Shown piece by piece: positions 33,631 through 42,522 of a DNA stretch of 64,000 bases (its first letter is position 1; the number at the start of each line of letters is the position of its first letter). Source of the stretch: UBA5336 sp964506685 (GTDB taxonomy: Bacteria; Pseudomonadota; Alphaproteobacteria; Caulobacterales; Hyphomonadaceae); the NCBI GenBank assembly GCA_964506685.1, contig CAZDMQ010000009.1, forward strand, positions 4,630-68,629, written 5' to 3'. The notes under the pieces were generated by a model, which did not search any database, was not told where the DNA came from, and saw nothing but the letters and a program-made list of their open reading frames with translations. The translations under genes were made by a program, and so were the position numbers.

Positions 33631-36282
33631 ATGAACCAGTCAGCTAAAGGCAGGCGAAACGGTCGGCGCGGAAGCGGGCAACCGGCCCGACGAACGGTGT
33701 CCCAGCTGGCCCTCGCTGCCGCGCTCTGCGTCCTGGCCGCCCCGCCGACAGCGCAGGCCGAGACGACCGGCGAAGCGAGGAGTGAAATTGTAGAGCGCTT
33801 TCAGGTCGTTGATTGCCTTTTACCCGGCAAGGTCCGGCAGCTGGGCCGCAGCATGCGCTTTCTCGACAGGCGCCGCCCGGCGCGCCTGCCGGCGGGCGAA
33901 TGCGAGACCCGCGGCGGCGAATACACGGTTCATGACAGGTCGAACCCGAAGGCCTCCTTCGATATATGGATGCCGCTCGCCCTGGACGGCGATGAGACCG
34001 CGCAGCTCATTGTCGGAGAGCTTTCGGAACGCGGCGCGGGCGGTGCGCCCGACTACCAGATGGCCCACCTGTGGTATGAGCGCGCGGCCGAGCAGGGCAA
34101 TGCGGCGGCGATGTTCAACCTTTCCCGTCTCCATGAGCAGGGCCTGGGCGTACCGAAGGATGACGAGGCGGCGGCCGGCTGGCTCCGCAGGGCCTATGGC
34201 CTGGACGCCGACCCCCTCGAGGATGTGGTCCGCATAGAGCGGATGGAAACCGAGATCGCGACCCTGTCGGAAACGGTCGAGACGTTGCGCAGCGACCTGG
34301 AACAGGCCGAGGCCGAGAAGCGTGAGCTGGAGCGGCAATTGCGCGAAATGGAAGCGGCGCTCGAGACCGCATCGGCCGACATTGCCGAACTCACCAGCGC
34401 GCTGGCGGACGCGCGGCGCAAGACTGCCCAGGCCGCCGCCGCCTATGAACAGCAGCTCGGCACGCTGCAGGCGCGGCTGTCGGAGGCTTCGCAGCAAGAG
34501 ACCGTGATCATTGATCGCGAAGGCATGCTGGTCGAAAAGCTCGATGCCCTGGCACAGCGCCAGGTCGACGCGACCGAGCGCCTGTTTTCCCGGCTGGCAG
34601 ACCTGCCGAGCCTCGCTTCCCAGTCGGCGCGGCTTGCCTCGTTACAGGCCCAGGTGACTGCGGCACGCGAGGACGCGCGTCGCTTGCAGGCCGAGAAACA
34701 GGCCGCGCTGGCGGCAAAGCAGGCGGCTGCGGAGGAGGCAGCGTCGGCGCGGGCGGCGCTCGAACGCGAACTCGAGACCCTGGCCAGCCGGGAAGCGCAA
34801 CTGGCCGAGCGTGAGGCCGATCTTGCCACGCAGATGTCGCGCGCCGAGGCGGCAACTGCAGAAGCTGCTGATCCGGCGCTATCGCAGGCGCAGGCCGAGG
34901 CGATTGCCACACAGGCCGCAGAGATTGCAGCCGAGCAGGCAAGGCTCGAGCAGCAGCGCAAGGCGGTCGAGGCGCATCTGTCGGCGCTCGAGCGCGGGCG
35001 CCGCACGCAGCAGGCCCGGGAGGCAGCGCTGGCGAACGCGCAGGCCGAGCTTGAGGCACAGCGCGACGAGCTGAATGCGCGGGAAGCGGCGTTGCAGCAG
35101 GCGCGGCTTGAGGTTGCCGAGCAGGCCAGGGCCGTACAGGTCAATGATCGCACCCAGCAGGAGACGCTGGATCAGCTCGATGAGGAATTCGCCCGGCTTG
35201 CCGAAGAGCGCAGGCAACTGGAGACTGAGCGGGGCCAGCTGAAGGCGCTGCGCAGCGAACTCGCGGATACGTCCGTCGAAATCGCCCTGACTGAGCAGCA
35301 GCTGGCAGAACAGACGAGGGAGATCGAGGAGAGGGCTGCGGACCTGAGCGAACGCGAACGCGCAGCCGAGGTGCGTGAGGCCGAGCTCGAGGCGCTCCGG
35401 GCAGAAGCCGAGAGTGCGCGCCGCAAGCTGGCGGCACTGGAGGGCATCCTGACCGGCCAGACCCGGTCGATGGGGCTGGCCCCGGCCAGCGAGGGCCTCA
35501 AGCCGGTCGCGGAAAGACAGGATCTGGACATCGATTTCGGAACGTACCACGCGATCCTGATCGGCAACGCGAACTACGTGGATACGAACTGGCATGATCT
35601 TGACACGCCGCACAATGATGTCAGGCGGATCGGTGAGATCCTGGAAACACGTTACGGCTTCAGGACCGATATCCTGATCGATGCGACCCAGGACGAGATC
35701 CTCGCCGCGATCGAAACGGCGCAGCAGACGCTTGGCGACAAGGACAACCTGCTGATCTATTTCGCCGGACACGGCAAATACAGCGATGATGCCAAAGTGG
35801 GGTTCTGGGAGCCCGTAGATTCCATCACGACAGGCTTCCGCAAGTCGATCTCCGCCCAGGAGGTCAACATGTACCTCAGTGCCATGCGGGCGCGGAAGGT
35901 GCTCGTCATCTCAGATTCATGCTATTCGGGCGTGTTCGCAAGGGAGATGACCGCCCAGCTGGATCCGAACGCCAATCCTGGCGAGCTGGAGCGCTTCTAC
36001 ATGATCCAGGCCGCAAAGCGCAGCCGCGTGGCGATGACCGCAGGCGGAATGAAGCCCGTTGTCGACGGCATCGGCAATGGCCACTCCCTGTTCGCCAGCG
36101 CCTTCATCAATGCGCTGATGGAAAATGACGACGTCGCCCTTGCACGCAACCTCTTCACCTCGATCCGCAGGAATGTCGTTTCCGGTGCGGCCCAGTTCAA
36201 CCTCGACCAGGAACCGAGCTTCGCCGATCTCGTGCACACCGGACATGAAGGCGGCGATTTCATCTTTGTCCCACGGGTCTGA
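33631..36282 (+). CDS. Secreted caspase-like (C14) peptidase with Sel1-like and long coiled-coil regions
   Basis: This 883-residue protein has four parts. A signal peptide (1 to about 44, ending AQA) precedes a Sel1/TPR-like section (about 110-190; AHLWYERAAEQGNAAAMFNLS). A very long Ala/Glu/Arg-rich coiled coil (about 195-615) follows, then a C14 caspase-like domain (639 to the end) with catalytic His714 (FAGHGKY) and Cys764 (SDSCYSG). Both catalytic residues are intact. Bacterial homologues (orthocaspases) cleave after basic residues, but this one is exported, which is less usual. The coiled coil may tether it or form an oligomer. GGAGA precedes the ATG at a 7-base spacing. A lipoprotein gene converges on it, and a CHASE2 cyclase lies beyond. 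Confidence 0.88.
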   Translation: MNQSAKGRRNGRRGSGQPARRTVSQLALAAALCVLAAPPTAQAETTGEARSEIVERFQVVDCLLPGKVRQLGRSMRFLDRRRPARLPAGECETRGGEYTVHDRSNPKASFDIWMPLALDGDETAQLIVGELSERGAGGAPDYQMAHLWYERAAEQGNAAAMFNLSRLHEQGLGVPKDDEAAAGWLRRAYGLDADPLEDVVRIERMETEIATLSETVETLRSDLEQAEAEKRELERQLREMEAALETASADIAELTSALADARRKTAQAAAAYEQQLGTLQARLSEASQQETVIIDREGMLVEKLDALAQRQVDATERLFSRLADLPSLASQSARLASLQAQVTAAREDARRLQAEKQAALAAKQAAAEEAASARAALERELETLASREAQLAEREADLATQMSRAEAATAEAADPALSQAQAEAIATQAAEIAAEQARLEQQRKAVEAHLSALERGRRTQQAREAALANAQAELEAQRDELNAREAALQQARLEVAEQARAVQVNDRTQQETLDQLDEEFARLAEERRQLETERGQLKALRSELADTSVEIALTEQQLAEQTREIEERAADLSERERAAEVREAELEALRAEAESARRKLAALEGILTGQTRSMGLAPASEGLKPVAERQDLDIDFGTYHAILIGNANYVDTNWHDLDTPHNDVRRIGEILETRYGFRTDILIDATQDEILAAIETAQQTLGDKDNLLIYFAGHGKYSDDAKVGFWEPVDSITTGFRKSISAQEVNMYLSAMRARKVLVISDSCYSGVFAREMTAQLDPNANPGELERFYMIQAAKRSRVAMTAGGMKPVVDGIGNGHSLFASAFINALMENDDVALARNLFTSIRRNVVSGAAQFNLDQEPSFADLVHTGHEGGDFIFVPRV

Positions 36283-36393
36283 GCGCCAGACTGCGGCCTG
36301 CGGGAGATTGCGGACGGAGCGGGGCAGGGGGCGTCTGTACTTCCTTACGGTAGACGTCCGGGTGCGGCTGGCTGCAGCCGCCCGACTGCCGTC

Positions 36394-37290
36394 CTACTCA
36401 ACCATGGTGACCGACCGGGTTGCGCGCGCGCGCTTGGCGACCAAGAGGTCGGCGGAATTGCTGACCAGCGAGAGCCAGGTGTCCGGTTCGAGGCGCGGGT
36501 GATCACCTTGCAATGCGCGCGCGGCCTTGAGCTCGTTCCAGAGCCCGGCATCGAAGCCATCGCAAACGACGCGGTAGTCTCCGGCCTCCACTGGAAAGGA
36601 CAGTTTCGGCCCCCCCCTGGCGGGCGCATGGGTGACAACGCCGGCCGGCAGGTAAACAGCATGGCTCGGCGCCGGGCCAATCCGCAGCGGCGAGATGACC
36701 GGCGTTCCGGCGAGGTCTTCCAGAGCGCAGACCACCTGCGCGTCGAAGGAGGCGGTGAGTTCGAGGATGACCGGCGAGGCCGGGGTCAGTGTCGTGTCGA
36801 TGGCCAGGACGGTGACAGACAGGGTTGCGTCCGACCCGAATTCAACCCTCAGGTCGTCGCAGAAGCGGGCCGGGAAACCGGGTTCGCCTTCGGCGGCGGC
36901 CATGCAGCTGTCATAGTCGAAAGAGCGGGTTGCGCCGAGCTCCGGCCGCGGCGCATCGGACATCAGCGCGGCCATGGCCGCCCGGGCGGTCGAGATGCGG
37001 GCGTCTTCCGGCCGGTCGATGACATGGGCGCCGGGGGTTTCGAGGGTGCGAATGGCGCCTGACCGGTGCATGATGACAACGGTTTCCCCCGCGCCCAGAA
37101 CGATCTCGCTGCCACTCCCGAGCAGCGCTCCGGTCGTGTAATCGGGGGCCGTGCTTTCAACGACGACGGCAGAGGCGTCTGCGGGTGCCACACTGTCGGC
37201 GGCCGGTCGGGCAGGCGCGCCAGCGCTTTCGGCGCACGCCGCCGCGAAAAGGGCGCTGGACAGGAGGGCACGGAACGGCGCTGTCTTGCG
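36394..37290 (-). CDS. Lipoprotein-like protein of unknown function with unresolved start
   Basis: The frame reads as a lipoprotein: a basic stretch RKTAPFR, a hydrophobic run LLSSALFAAAC (lipobox Cys at about 37236), then a secreted domain with GSEIVLGAGETVVIMHRSG and two later cysteine-containing blocks. But there is no ATG, GTG or TTG in frame between 37290 and 37497. The ATG at 37497 lies inside the divergent cyclase gene, and the next in-frame ATG (37071) is past the signal. The coordinates begin at the first basic residue of the signal. Possible explanations are a rare start (ATT/CTG near 37359-37356 behind GGGAGA), a lost start, or a sequencing error. Function is unknown; it converges on the caspase-like gene. 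Confidence 0.6.
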   Translation of the reverse strand, partial: RKTAPFRALLSSALFAAACAESAGAPARPAADSVAPADASAVVVESTAPDYTTGALLGSGSEIVLGAGETVVIMHRSGAIRTLETPGAHVIDRPEDARISTARAAMAALMSDAPRPELGATRSFDYDSCMAAAEGEPGFPARFCDDLRVEFGSDATLSVTVLAIDTTLTPASPVILELTASFDAQVVCALEDLAGTPVISPLRIGPAPSHAVYLPAGVVTHAPARGGPKLSFPVEAGDYRVVCDGFDAGLWNELKAARALQGDHPRLEPDTWLSLVSNSADLLVAKRARATRSVTMVE

Positions 37291-37350
37291 ATCTGGGCTG
37301 CGATCGCAGACGACAGCGTATTGGCCGGCTGCACGAGGGGAAGGACACTG

Positions 37351-39348
37351 ATGCAGAATTCTCCCGGAACCGCATCGCAGGGCCTGCTCTCGCCCCTGAT
37401 CGTGCTGGTTGGCACGGTGCTGGCCCTGGCGGTCACCTCGACGGCCCCGGCCAAGGTGGTCGAGAACCGTCTTGCAGATTTTCGTCGGTCCTTGCATGGC
37501 GCAGAGGCTCCCTACTCCGAAAAGGTCGTTGTCGTGGCCATCGACGACATGACACTGGCGTCGCTGCCCTACGTCTCACCTGTAGACCGGAATCTGCTCG
37601 CAACTGTCGTGGCGGAGCTTGACAAGCGGAATCCAGCGTCGATCGGCCTCGATATCCTGCTTGACCGTCCCAGTGATCCGGCCGCCGATCAAGCCCTGAT
37701 TCGCGCCATTGAAGCGGCAGAGAGCCCGGTCGTGGCCGTCATCGACCCCGGCGCGGCAAGGGACGAGGCCTGTCCGGGAGCCAGTGGGTCGGGCAATGCG
37801 GGCTCGGTGGGGCGCCTCATGGAGGGAGTTGACCGGGTGGCTGGGGTCGGACACGGCGTCCAGTGTCCCGATGGGGTTGATGACGTCATGCGCAGGGCCA
37901 CCTATCGCGATGCGGGGGGCTATCCTGCCCTCGCCGCGGCCATGGCGAGGGCGGCCGATCCCCAGTCCGGCCCGATCGAGCGTCAGGGCCTGTCCTTGCC
38001 GATTGCCCTGACGCGCGATGGTGGCTGGCCGTTCGTCACCCTCTCGGCGGCGCACCTGGACTACGTTCCCGATGCCTGGATCGCGGGCAAGCATGTCCTG
38101 ATCGGCCAGATCACGCCCTATAGCGGAGACTGGCGGCTGACGCCCATGCGGTTTGCGCCGCTGCGCGCACCGGTCGAGCCGGCGGGCGAGATGCCGCGTG
38201 GGCGGATGCCGGGCGTCGTGCTGCACGGCTTTGCGCTGGAGGCTCTGTTGACGGGCGCGAGGGGACCGCACACGAGCTGGCTGGCGATGGCGCTGGCGGC
38301 AGTGTGCGGTGCGCTTGCCGGCCTCGGCATCGGAGCCCTGCGCGCGCCGTGGTGGACGAAGCTGCTGGCGGTCGTCGTCCTGATCGGGATCGGGTGGTGG
38401 GCCGTCTTCGCCGCCTATGCCTGGGCGGGCGCGCTGCTCCCCTTTGTCCCGTCAGCCCTTGGCCTGGTGCTGACGGCCGGGGCGAGTCTCGCCCTGCAGG
38501 AACGAGGCGAGCGGCTGATGCGGCAGTCGATCCACAACGCCTTCGAGCACTTTCTCGCCCCGCAGGTGGTGGAGCAGCTCGTCAGGGAACCGGAACTGCT
38601 GACCCTCAAGGCCGAGGAGCGCGAGGTCTCGGCAATGTTCACCGATCTTGCCGGGTTCACGCACCTCATCGACCACCTTCCCCCCGACGTGGCGGCAGAC
38701 GTCCTCAATGGCTATCTCGACATCATCGTCCAGGATGTGATGGATCATGGCGGCGCGGTGGACAAGATCGTCGGCGATGCAGTGCACGCGCTGTTCTCCG
38801 CGCCCATCGCCGATCCTGATCACAGGCTGCGCGCGGCCCGCTGTGCGCTGTCCATTGAGGCGCGGACCGAGGCCTATCGCGAAAGGCTGAGGGAGCAGGG
38901 CATTGCGCTGGGTGAAACCCGGATTGGCCTGAATGCCGGCCGTGCCATTGTCGGGAATTTCGGTGCCAACCGGCGGCTCGACTACACGGCCCACGGATCG
39001 ACCATCAATCTTGCGGCCCGGCTCGAAAGCGCGAACAAGGTTCTGGGAACCCGTATCTGCGTGCACGAGACCTCATGTGTCGACGCGACCGGCTGCACCT
39101 TCTGGCCGATCGGACGGGCCCGCGTGAGAGGCCTTGTCGAGCCGGTAAGACTGTTTGCGCTGCGCGGCCCTGCACAGGATCCGGCGGGCGCTCTGGCCGA
39201 CTACTGCGCTGCCATGGAAGCGCCGGACCTGGACGCGGCCGCCCGCCGTCTCGACACCCTCGCGCGGGCCGCGCCGGATGACGGGCTTGTGGCGTTCCAG
39301 CTCGCGCGGGTGAAGGCGGGGACGTTCGGCGATGTCATCGAGCTCTGA
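37351..39348 (+). CDS. CHASE2-domain adenylate/guanylate cyclase (class III)
   Basis: ATG 37351 opens directly into a membrane helix (LLSPLIVLVGTVLALAV). This is followed by an extracytoplasmic CHASE2 sensor (to about 310), further helices (about 310-390) and a class III cyclase (about 420-600). Metal ligands Asp432 (MFTDLAGFT) and Asp476 (VDKIVGDAVH), the base-selecting Lys472 and transition-state residues Asn553 and Arg557 (INLAARLE) are in place. The second base-selecting position is Ser550 rather than Asp, as in class IIIb adenylate cyclases. It should make cAMP in response to a periplasmic signal through CHASE2. AAGGAC near the ATG is the ribosome site. A Crp/Fnr gene lies 1.5 kb downstream. 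Confidence 0.92.
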   Translation: MQNSPGTASQGLLSPLIVLVGTVLALAVTSTAPAKVVENRLADFRRSLHGAEAPYSEKVVVVAIDDMTLASLPYVSPVDRNLLATVVAELDKRNPASIGLDILLDRPSDPAADQALIRAIEAAESPVVAVIDPGAARDEACPGASGSGNAGSVGRLMEGVDRVAGVGHGVQCPDGVDDVMRRATYRDAGGYPALAAAMARAADPQSGPIERQGLSLPIALTRDGGWPFVTLSAAHLDYVPDAWIAGKHVLIGQITPYSGDWRLTPMRFAPLRAPVEPAGEMPRGRMPGVVLHGFALEALLTGARGPHTSWLAMALAAVCGALAGLGIGALRAPWWTKLLAVVVLIGIGWWAVFAAYAWAGALLPFVPSALGLVLTAGASLALQERGERLMRQSIHNAFEHFLAPQVVEQLVREPELLTLKAEEREVSAMFTDLAGFTHLIDHLPPDVAADVLNGYLDIIVQDVMDHGGAVDKIVGDAVHALFSAPIADPDHRLRAARCALSIEARTEAYRERLREQGIALGETRIGLNAGRAIVGNFGANRRLDYTAHGSTINLAARLESANKVLGTRICVHETSCVDATGCTFWPIGRARVRGLVEPVRLFALRGPAQDPAGALADYCAAMEAPDLDAAARRLDTLARAAPDDGLVAFQLARVKAGTFGDVIEL

Positions 39349-39404
39349 GCGGGTCTGACGCGGGGTCGATTGACGAATGGGCAGGAATGATGGTTGTCCG
39401 GTGC

Positions 39405-39420
39405 TGTGCTGGCCAGCACA
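39405..39420. promoter_or_regulatory. 16-base perfect palindrome downstream of the cyclase
   Basis: TGTGCTGGCCAGCACA has the TGTG-N8-CACA layout of Crp sites but differs from the classic TGTGA/TCACA at the fifth base of each half. It lies upstream of the DUF3307 gene. It could be an operator or a hairpin. Confidence 0.4.
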
Positions 39421-39543
39421 CCCCAGAGGCCTAACGTCATCTAGGTCGCGCGTCCTGACTGGAAGTGTCCTGGTGCCAGGCAGACGCCTTTTGAAAAGCG
39501 TGCAGCCCCTCCTTTCCATCGCCGGGCAAAAGGTGGATCATTG

Positions 39544-39888
39544 ATGTCTGTTCTGGTGCAAGCCTTCTGGCTCTTCATCCTGCATCTCATTGCCGATTTC
39601 CGGCTGCAGTCCGATTTTCTCGCGCGGAACAAGGCGCCGGGCTCATCGCCTGTCTGGCCCTGGGTGCTGGGCGCGCACGCAGCCACGCATGCGGCGGCAG
39701 TCGCGATCGTGCTGTCGCCGTTCTATGGCGTGCTGGAGTTCGTGGCCCACTGGCTCACCGACTATGCCAAGTCCCGGGGCTTTCTCGGGCGTGAGCCGTC
39801 CGCCTTCCACCTCGACCAGGCGTTGCATCTCGGCGTCAAGGGCCTCTGGCTGGCGCTGCATGCCAATGGCATTGATGTCGCGTTCTGA
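39544..39888 (+). CDS. DUF3307 membrane protein
   Basis: The 114-residue protein has three to four hydrophobic helices and the DUF3307 pattern: an N-terminal HLIADFRLQSDFLARNK, a middle HAATHAAAVAI, and EFVAHWLTDYAKSRG, AFHLDQALHLGVKGLW. The conserved His and Asp residues suggest a metal or phosphate site. The function is not established. I use ATG 39544 rather than the TTG directly before it; an AAGGTGG-like site lies upstream. Confidence 0.8.
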   Translation: MSVLVQAFWLFILHLIADFRLQSDFLARNKAPGSSPVWPWVLGAHAATHAAAVAIVLSPFYGVLEFVAHWLTDYAKSRGFLGREPSAFHLDQALHLGVKGLWLALHANGIDVAF

Positions 39889-40002
39889 CATCTGGCGAGC
39901 GCTTGTGTGCCTGCCGGCACAGCGCAGGACGAGGGGCGGGGGCAGGGTCTCCCCATGACGCGGGCAGCGATGCCCGTCCAGCCGAAGCCAAGGAGACCTG
40001 CC

Positions 40003-40608
40003 ATGTTCACCCAACGCCTCATCGCCACCGTGACGATTGCCGCCTGCCTGTTCGCTGCGGCGCCTGCCCACGCCCAGGAGCGGGTTGTCATCGAGGACGC
40101 ACCCAGTGCCGACCGGTTCGCGGAAATGCTCTTCGGCGCGCCGCCGCCAGCCGGACTGAAGATGCGAGGCATCGTGATGCACGCCGCCCAGGCCGGCACC
40201 CAGTCGGGACAGGAGAGGGCGAGCACTGCCCGTTCCAGCGCCGCTCCGACCCTCGAGCCTGCCAGCGGCGCCGGTACGCCGTCGATCGTCGCAGCGCCCG
40301 TGAAATTCGACTTCAACTCCGCCGAAATCCCCGCCGATTTCGTCCCGACCCTGAGCAGTCTTGCCGAGGCGCTCAAGCGCCCGCAAGCGGCCGGGAAGAC
40401 CCTGGTCGTCTCAGGTCATACTGATCCGGTGGGCGAGGCCGGTTACAATGAAGCCTTGTCGCAGGACCGGGCCGACGCCGTGGCGCAATTCCTCGTCGAA
40501 CGCGGCGTTCCGCAGAGCCGCCTTGTCACGATCGGCCGGGGAGAGAGGGACCTTCTCTCGCCGAGCGATCACCGCCTGAACCGGCGCGTCGAATTCGAGG
40601 CGCGCTGA
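40003..40608 (+). CDS. OmpA-family periplasmic/outer-membrane protein
   Basis: The start at 40003 is given by AAGGAG eight bases before it and a signal peptide ending AHAQ. The 201-residue protein has a low-complexity middle and a C-terminal OmpA peptidoglycan-binding domain: FDFNSAEIPADF, VVSGHTDPVGEAGYNEALSQDRA, LVTIGRGERD and NRRVEF. It should bind diaminopimelate-containing wall. Such short OmpA-like proteins often accompany signalling or caspase-like genes, but its partner is unclear. Confidence 0.88.
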   Translation: MFTQRLIATVTIAACLFAAAPAHAQERVVIEDAPSADRFAEMLFGAPPPAGLKMRGIVMHAAQAGTQSGQERASTARSSAAPTLEPASGAGTPSIVAAPVKFDFNSAEIPADFVPTLSSLAEALKRPQAAGKTLVVSGHTDPVGEAGYNEALSQDRADAVAQFLVERGVPQSRLVTIGRGERDLLSPSDHRLNRRVEFEAR

Positions 40609-40818
40609 CCGCCGGGCTTTCGTCTGGCCCACACTGGCCCCGGGGGCTGGTCCAGAGGTCCAGAGGCCGGCAGGCCACATCCCGGACGCCCATATCCCGG
40701 AAGGACGGGGCTCGCCATCGGCGGGCCCTTCTGTCGTGACCAAACGCTCCGTTTCCCCTTGCATCCGGCGTCTCATCCTGCACTACTGCATGGCGTGTGA
40801 TTGAACGGAGCCATGTTC

Positions 40819-41526
40819 ATGGCCGAGCCCCCTGTCCAGCTTCGTGAGGTTCTGAGGCCCGGCTCGCTGCTCAGCGAACTGCCCGAAGCCAGTCTTGACG
40901 CACTGCAGAGGCGCGGGGCGGCACGGCGGCTGACAAAGGGGCAGGTCCTGTTCCAGAAGGGCGATGACGGAACCCTGCTGGCGATTGTCCTGGAGGGACG
41001 TCTCAAGATATCGGCTTTCTCCGTGTCCGGACGGGAAACCGTCCTCAACATTCTCCAGCCCGGAGATGTCGTCGGCGAGATCGCCGCGATCGATGGCGGG
41101 TTGCGGACCGCCGACGCCCTCGCGCTCGAGGATACGGTCATCTGGCAGATCCCGAGCACGGCCATCTCCGGCCTGATGGAAGAAGATGCGGGATTTGCGG
41201 CCAGTCTTGCCCGCGCGCTCTGCCGCAAGCTGCGGGGCGCGTCCGACGCGGTGGAAGCGGCCGCGCTCGACATGTCCCGCCGGGCGGCGGCCGGCCTGCT
41301 CCGGCTGGCCCAGCAGAACGAGGACGAGATGGACGAGGCCGGCGGAGTGCTCCGGCTGCCGGTCGACCAGACGACGCTGGCGCAGTATTCGGGGCTATCG
41401 CGGTCGAACATGAACCGGGCGCTCAAACGCTTTGAACGGACGGGGGCCGCCCGGCATGAACAGGGCATTCTGACCATTCTAGACGTGGAATGGCTGCGCG
41501 ATTTCGCCGACAGCGAAGATTTTTAA
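40819..41526 (+). CDS. Crp/Fnr family transcriptional regulator
   Basis: I choose ATG 40819, since CGGAG at 40806-40810 is 8 bases before it; an ATG six bases earlier is too close. The 235-residue protein has an N-terminal cyclic-nucleotide-binding fold (about 10-135; LFQKGDDGTLLAIVLEGRLKI, LQPGDVVGEIAAIDGG) and a C-terminal winged helix (about 150-225; VDQTTLAQYSGLSRSNMNRALKRFER). No cysteine cluster of the Fnr type is seen. The PGDVVGEIAAIDGG stretch resembles a phosphate-binding cassette, so cAMP is a possible ligand, made by the CHASE2 cyclase nearby. A very strong terminator follows. Confidence 0.88.
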   Translation: MAEPPVQLREVLRPGSLLSELPEASLDALQRRGAARRLTKGQVLFQKGDDGTLLAIVLEGRLKISAFSVSGRETVLNILQPGDVVGEIAAIDGGLRTADALALEDTVIWQIPSTAISGLMEEDAGFAASLARALCRKLRGASDAVEAAALDMSRRAAAGLLRLAQQNEDEMDEAGGVLRLPVDQTTLAQYSGLSRSNMNRALKRFERTGAARHEQGILTILDVEWLRDFADSEDF

Positions 41527-41557
41527 GCTCTTACTTTCAATGTATTAGATAGAGATC

Positions 41558-41590
41558 GGGCCGGATTTTCATTGAAAATCCGGCCCTGTT
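41558..41590 (+). terminator. Rho-independent terminator after the Crp/Fnr gene
   Basis: A 13-base-pair perfect stem (GGGCCGGATTTTC / GAAAATCCGGCCC) with a 3-base loop is followed by TGTTT. The repeat beginning at 41575 starts inside its right arm. Confidence 0.9.
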
Positions 41591-42296
41591 TCGTGTAGCA
41601 CAGGCAGCTCATGGGGGGTGTCCTAGGTTGATCTCGTGGCCAGACGGACTGGCCTCAACGACCCCAACCGGACCCTCGCGGGTCCCAGACCCCAAGTGAC
41701 CAACCCAAGACCAGACCCCTGAAAGGACCCTCCCCATGAAAAACCTCATTCTTGCCATCGCCCTCGCTGCCGCCGCGCCTGCCGCCCTGGCCCAGGGCAC
41801 TGGCCCCTCCGGCACGACGACGGCGACCGCCATCAACCAGATGGACGTGTCCTCGACGTCCGACATCTTCGGCACCTACAACACGAAGCTCTCGACCCAG
41901 TACAACACCCAGGATGCCTATGCGGATGCCGAGTCCCACGGCTTCGAAGGCGATGCCGATGCGACCGCCTCGAACCTGCTGATCGACCGCCAGCTGGACG
42001 TGATCACCGGCGAGTACAACCTGGTGGCCGCTGACGATGAGAACTATCAGGATGCCTATGCCTTCGCCGAAGGCCATGCCTGGGGCCAGCCGGCCGAGGC
42101 GCTGACGGTGAACGAACTGGCCGACGAGGACATCCGGGCGGTCGAAGGCTTCGGCAACATGGACCTGCGCGAGAAGTACAACGAGCAGTTCGGCGAAAGC
42201 GTCGCCATCGCCGAGCCGGCCTCCGGATACGGCTACGGTCCGGCCAAGCCGATCGTCATCAAGCCGGTCTGCACCTCCACCCGCTGCGTCCGCTAG
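41575..42296 (+). repeat. 722-base direct repeat, copy 1
   Basis: This stretch recurs at 43285-44006 with an offset of 1710. I found one difference (41597 A, 43307 G), in the region before the gene. It runs from inside the terminator arm to the stop codon of the secreted-protein gene, so it carries the promoter, leader and whole gene. The paired terminator half is only intact here, which makes this the parent copy. Confidence 0.95.
41736..42296 (+). CDS. Secreted protein of curli/holdfast-like cluster (first copy)
   Basis: The 186-residue protein has a signal peptide (ending ALAQ, residue 20). It is rich in Ala, Asp, Asn, Thr, Tyr and Gly, with few positive charges until a basic end holding a cysteine pair (VCTSTRC). 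Stretches such as AYADAESHGFEGDADA and AYAFAEGHAWGQPAEA look like two diverged copies of one unit. I recognise no family. Its place, ahead of two curli-like subunits and a CsgG-like exporter, suggests a surface fibre or adhesin part. A hairpin terminator follows. The same protein is encoded again at 43446. Confidence 0.75.
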   Translation: MKNLILAIALAAAAPAALAQGTGPSGTTTATAINQMDVSSTSDIFGTYNTKLSTQYNTQDAYADAESHGFEGDADATASNLLIDRQLDVITGEYNLVAADDENYQDAYAFAEGHAWGQPAEALTVNELADEDIRAVEGFGNMDLREKYNEQFGESVAIAEPASGYGYGPAKPIVIKPVCTSTRCVR

Positions 42297-42368
42297 ATTT
42301 CGCGGCAAGTCCTGGGAACAGACAGAAAGGACCTCACCAAAGCACCAGCATGGGCCCCGGCCCATGGG

Positions 42369-42399
42369 CGGCCGTCTCCTCGAGGCGGCCGTTTGCTTT
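42369..42399 (+). terminator. Rho-independent terminator after the first secreted-protein gene
   Basis: CGGCCG-T-CTC pairs with GAG-G-CGGCCG (one G-T pair, 3-base loop), followed by TTTGCTTTC. A second small hairpin (CATGGGCC/GGCCCATG) sits just before it. Confidence 0.75.
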
Positions 42400-42522
42400 C
42401 GGGCTGCGGTTCCCGCCCTTCAGAGGGGCCGATTGCCTGCTTTCGTGTCTTGTCCGGCACAGCCGAGCGGCCACCCCTGCGCCAGGATCAACGCATCAAC
42501 CCGCCACACCAAGGAGTGACCC

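Noticed and set aside
40609..40818. Short direct repeat (GTCCAGAG twice) and repeated ATCCCGGA/ATCCCGGAAGG in the gap before the Crp/Fnr gene
   Set aside because: Too short and irregular to call an operator. No TTGAT-N4-ATCAA type site is present.
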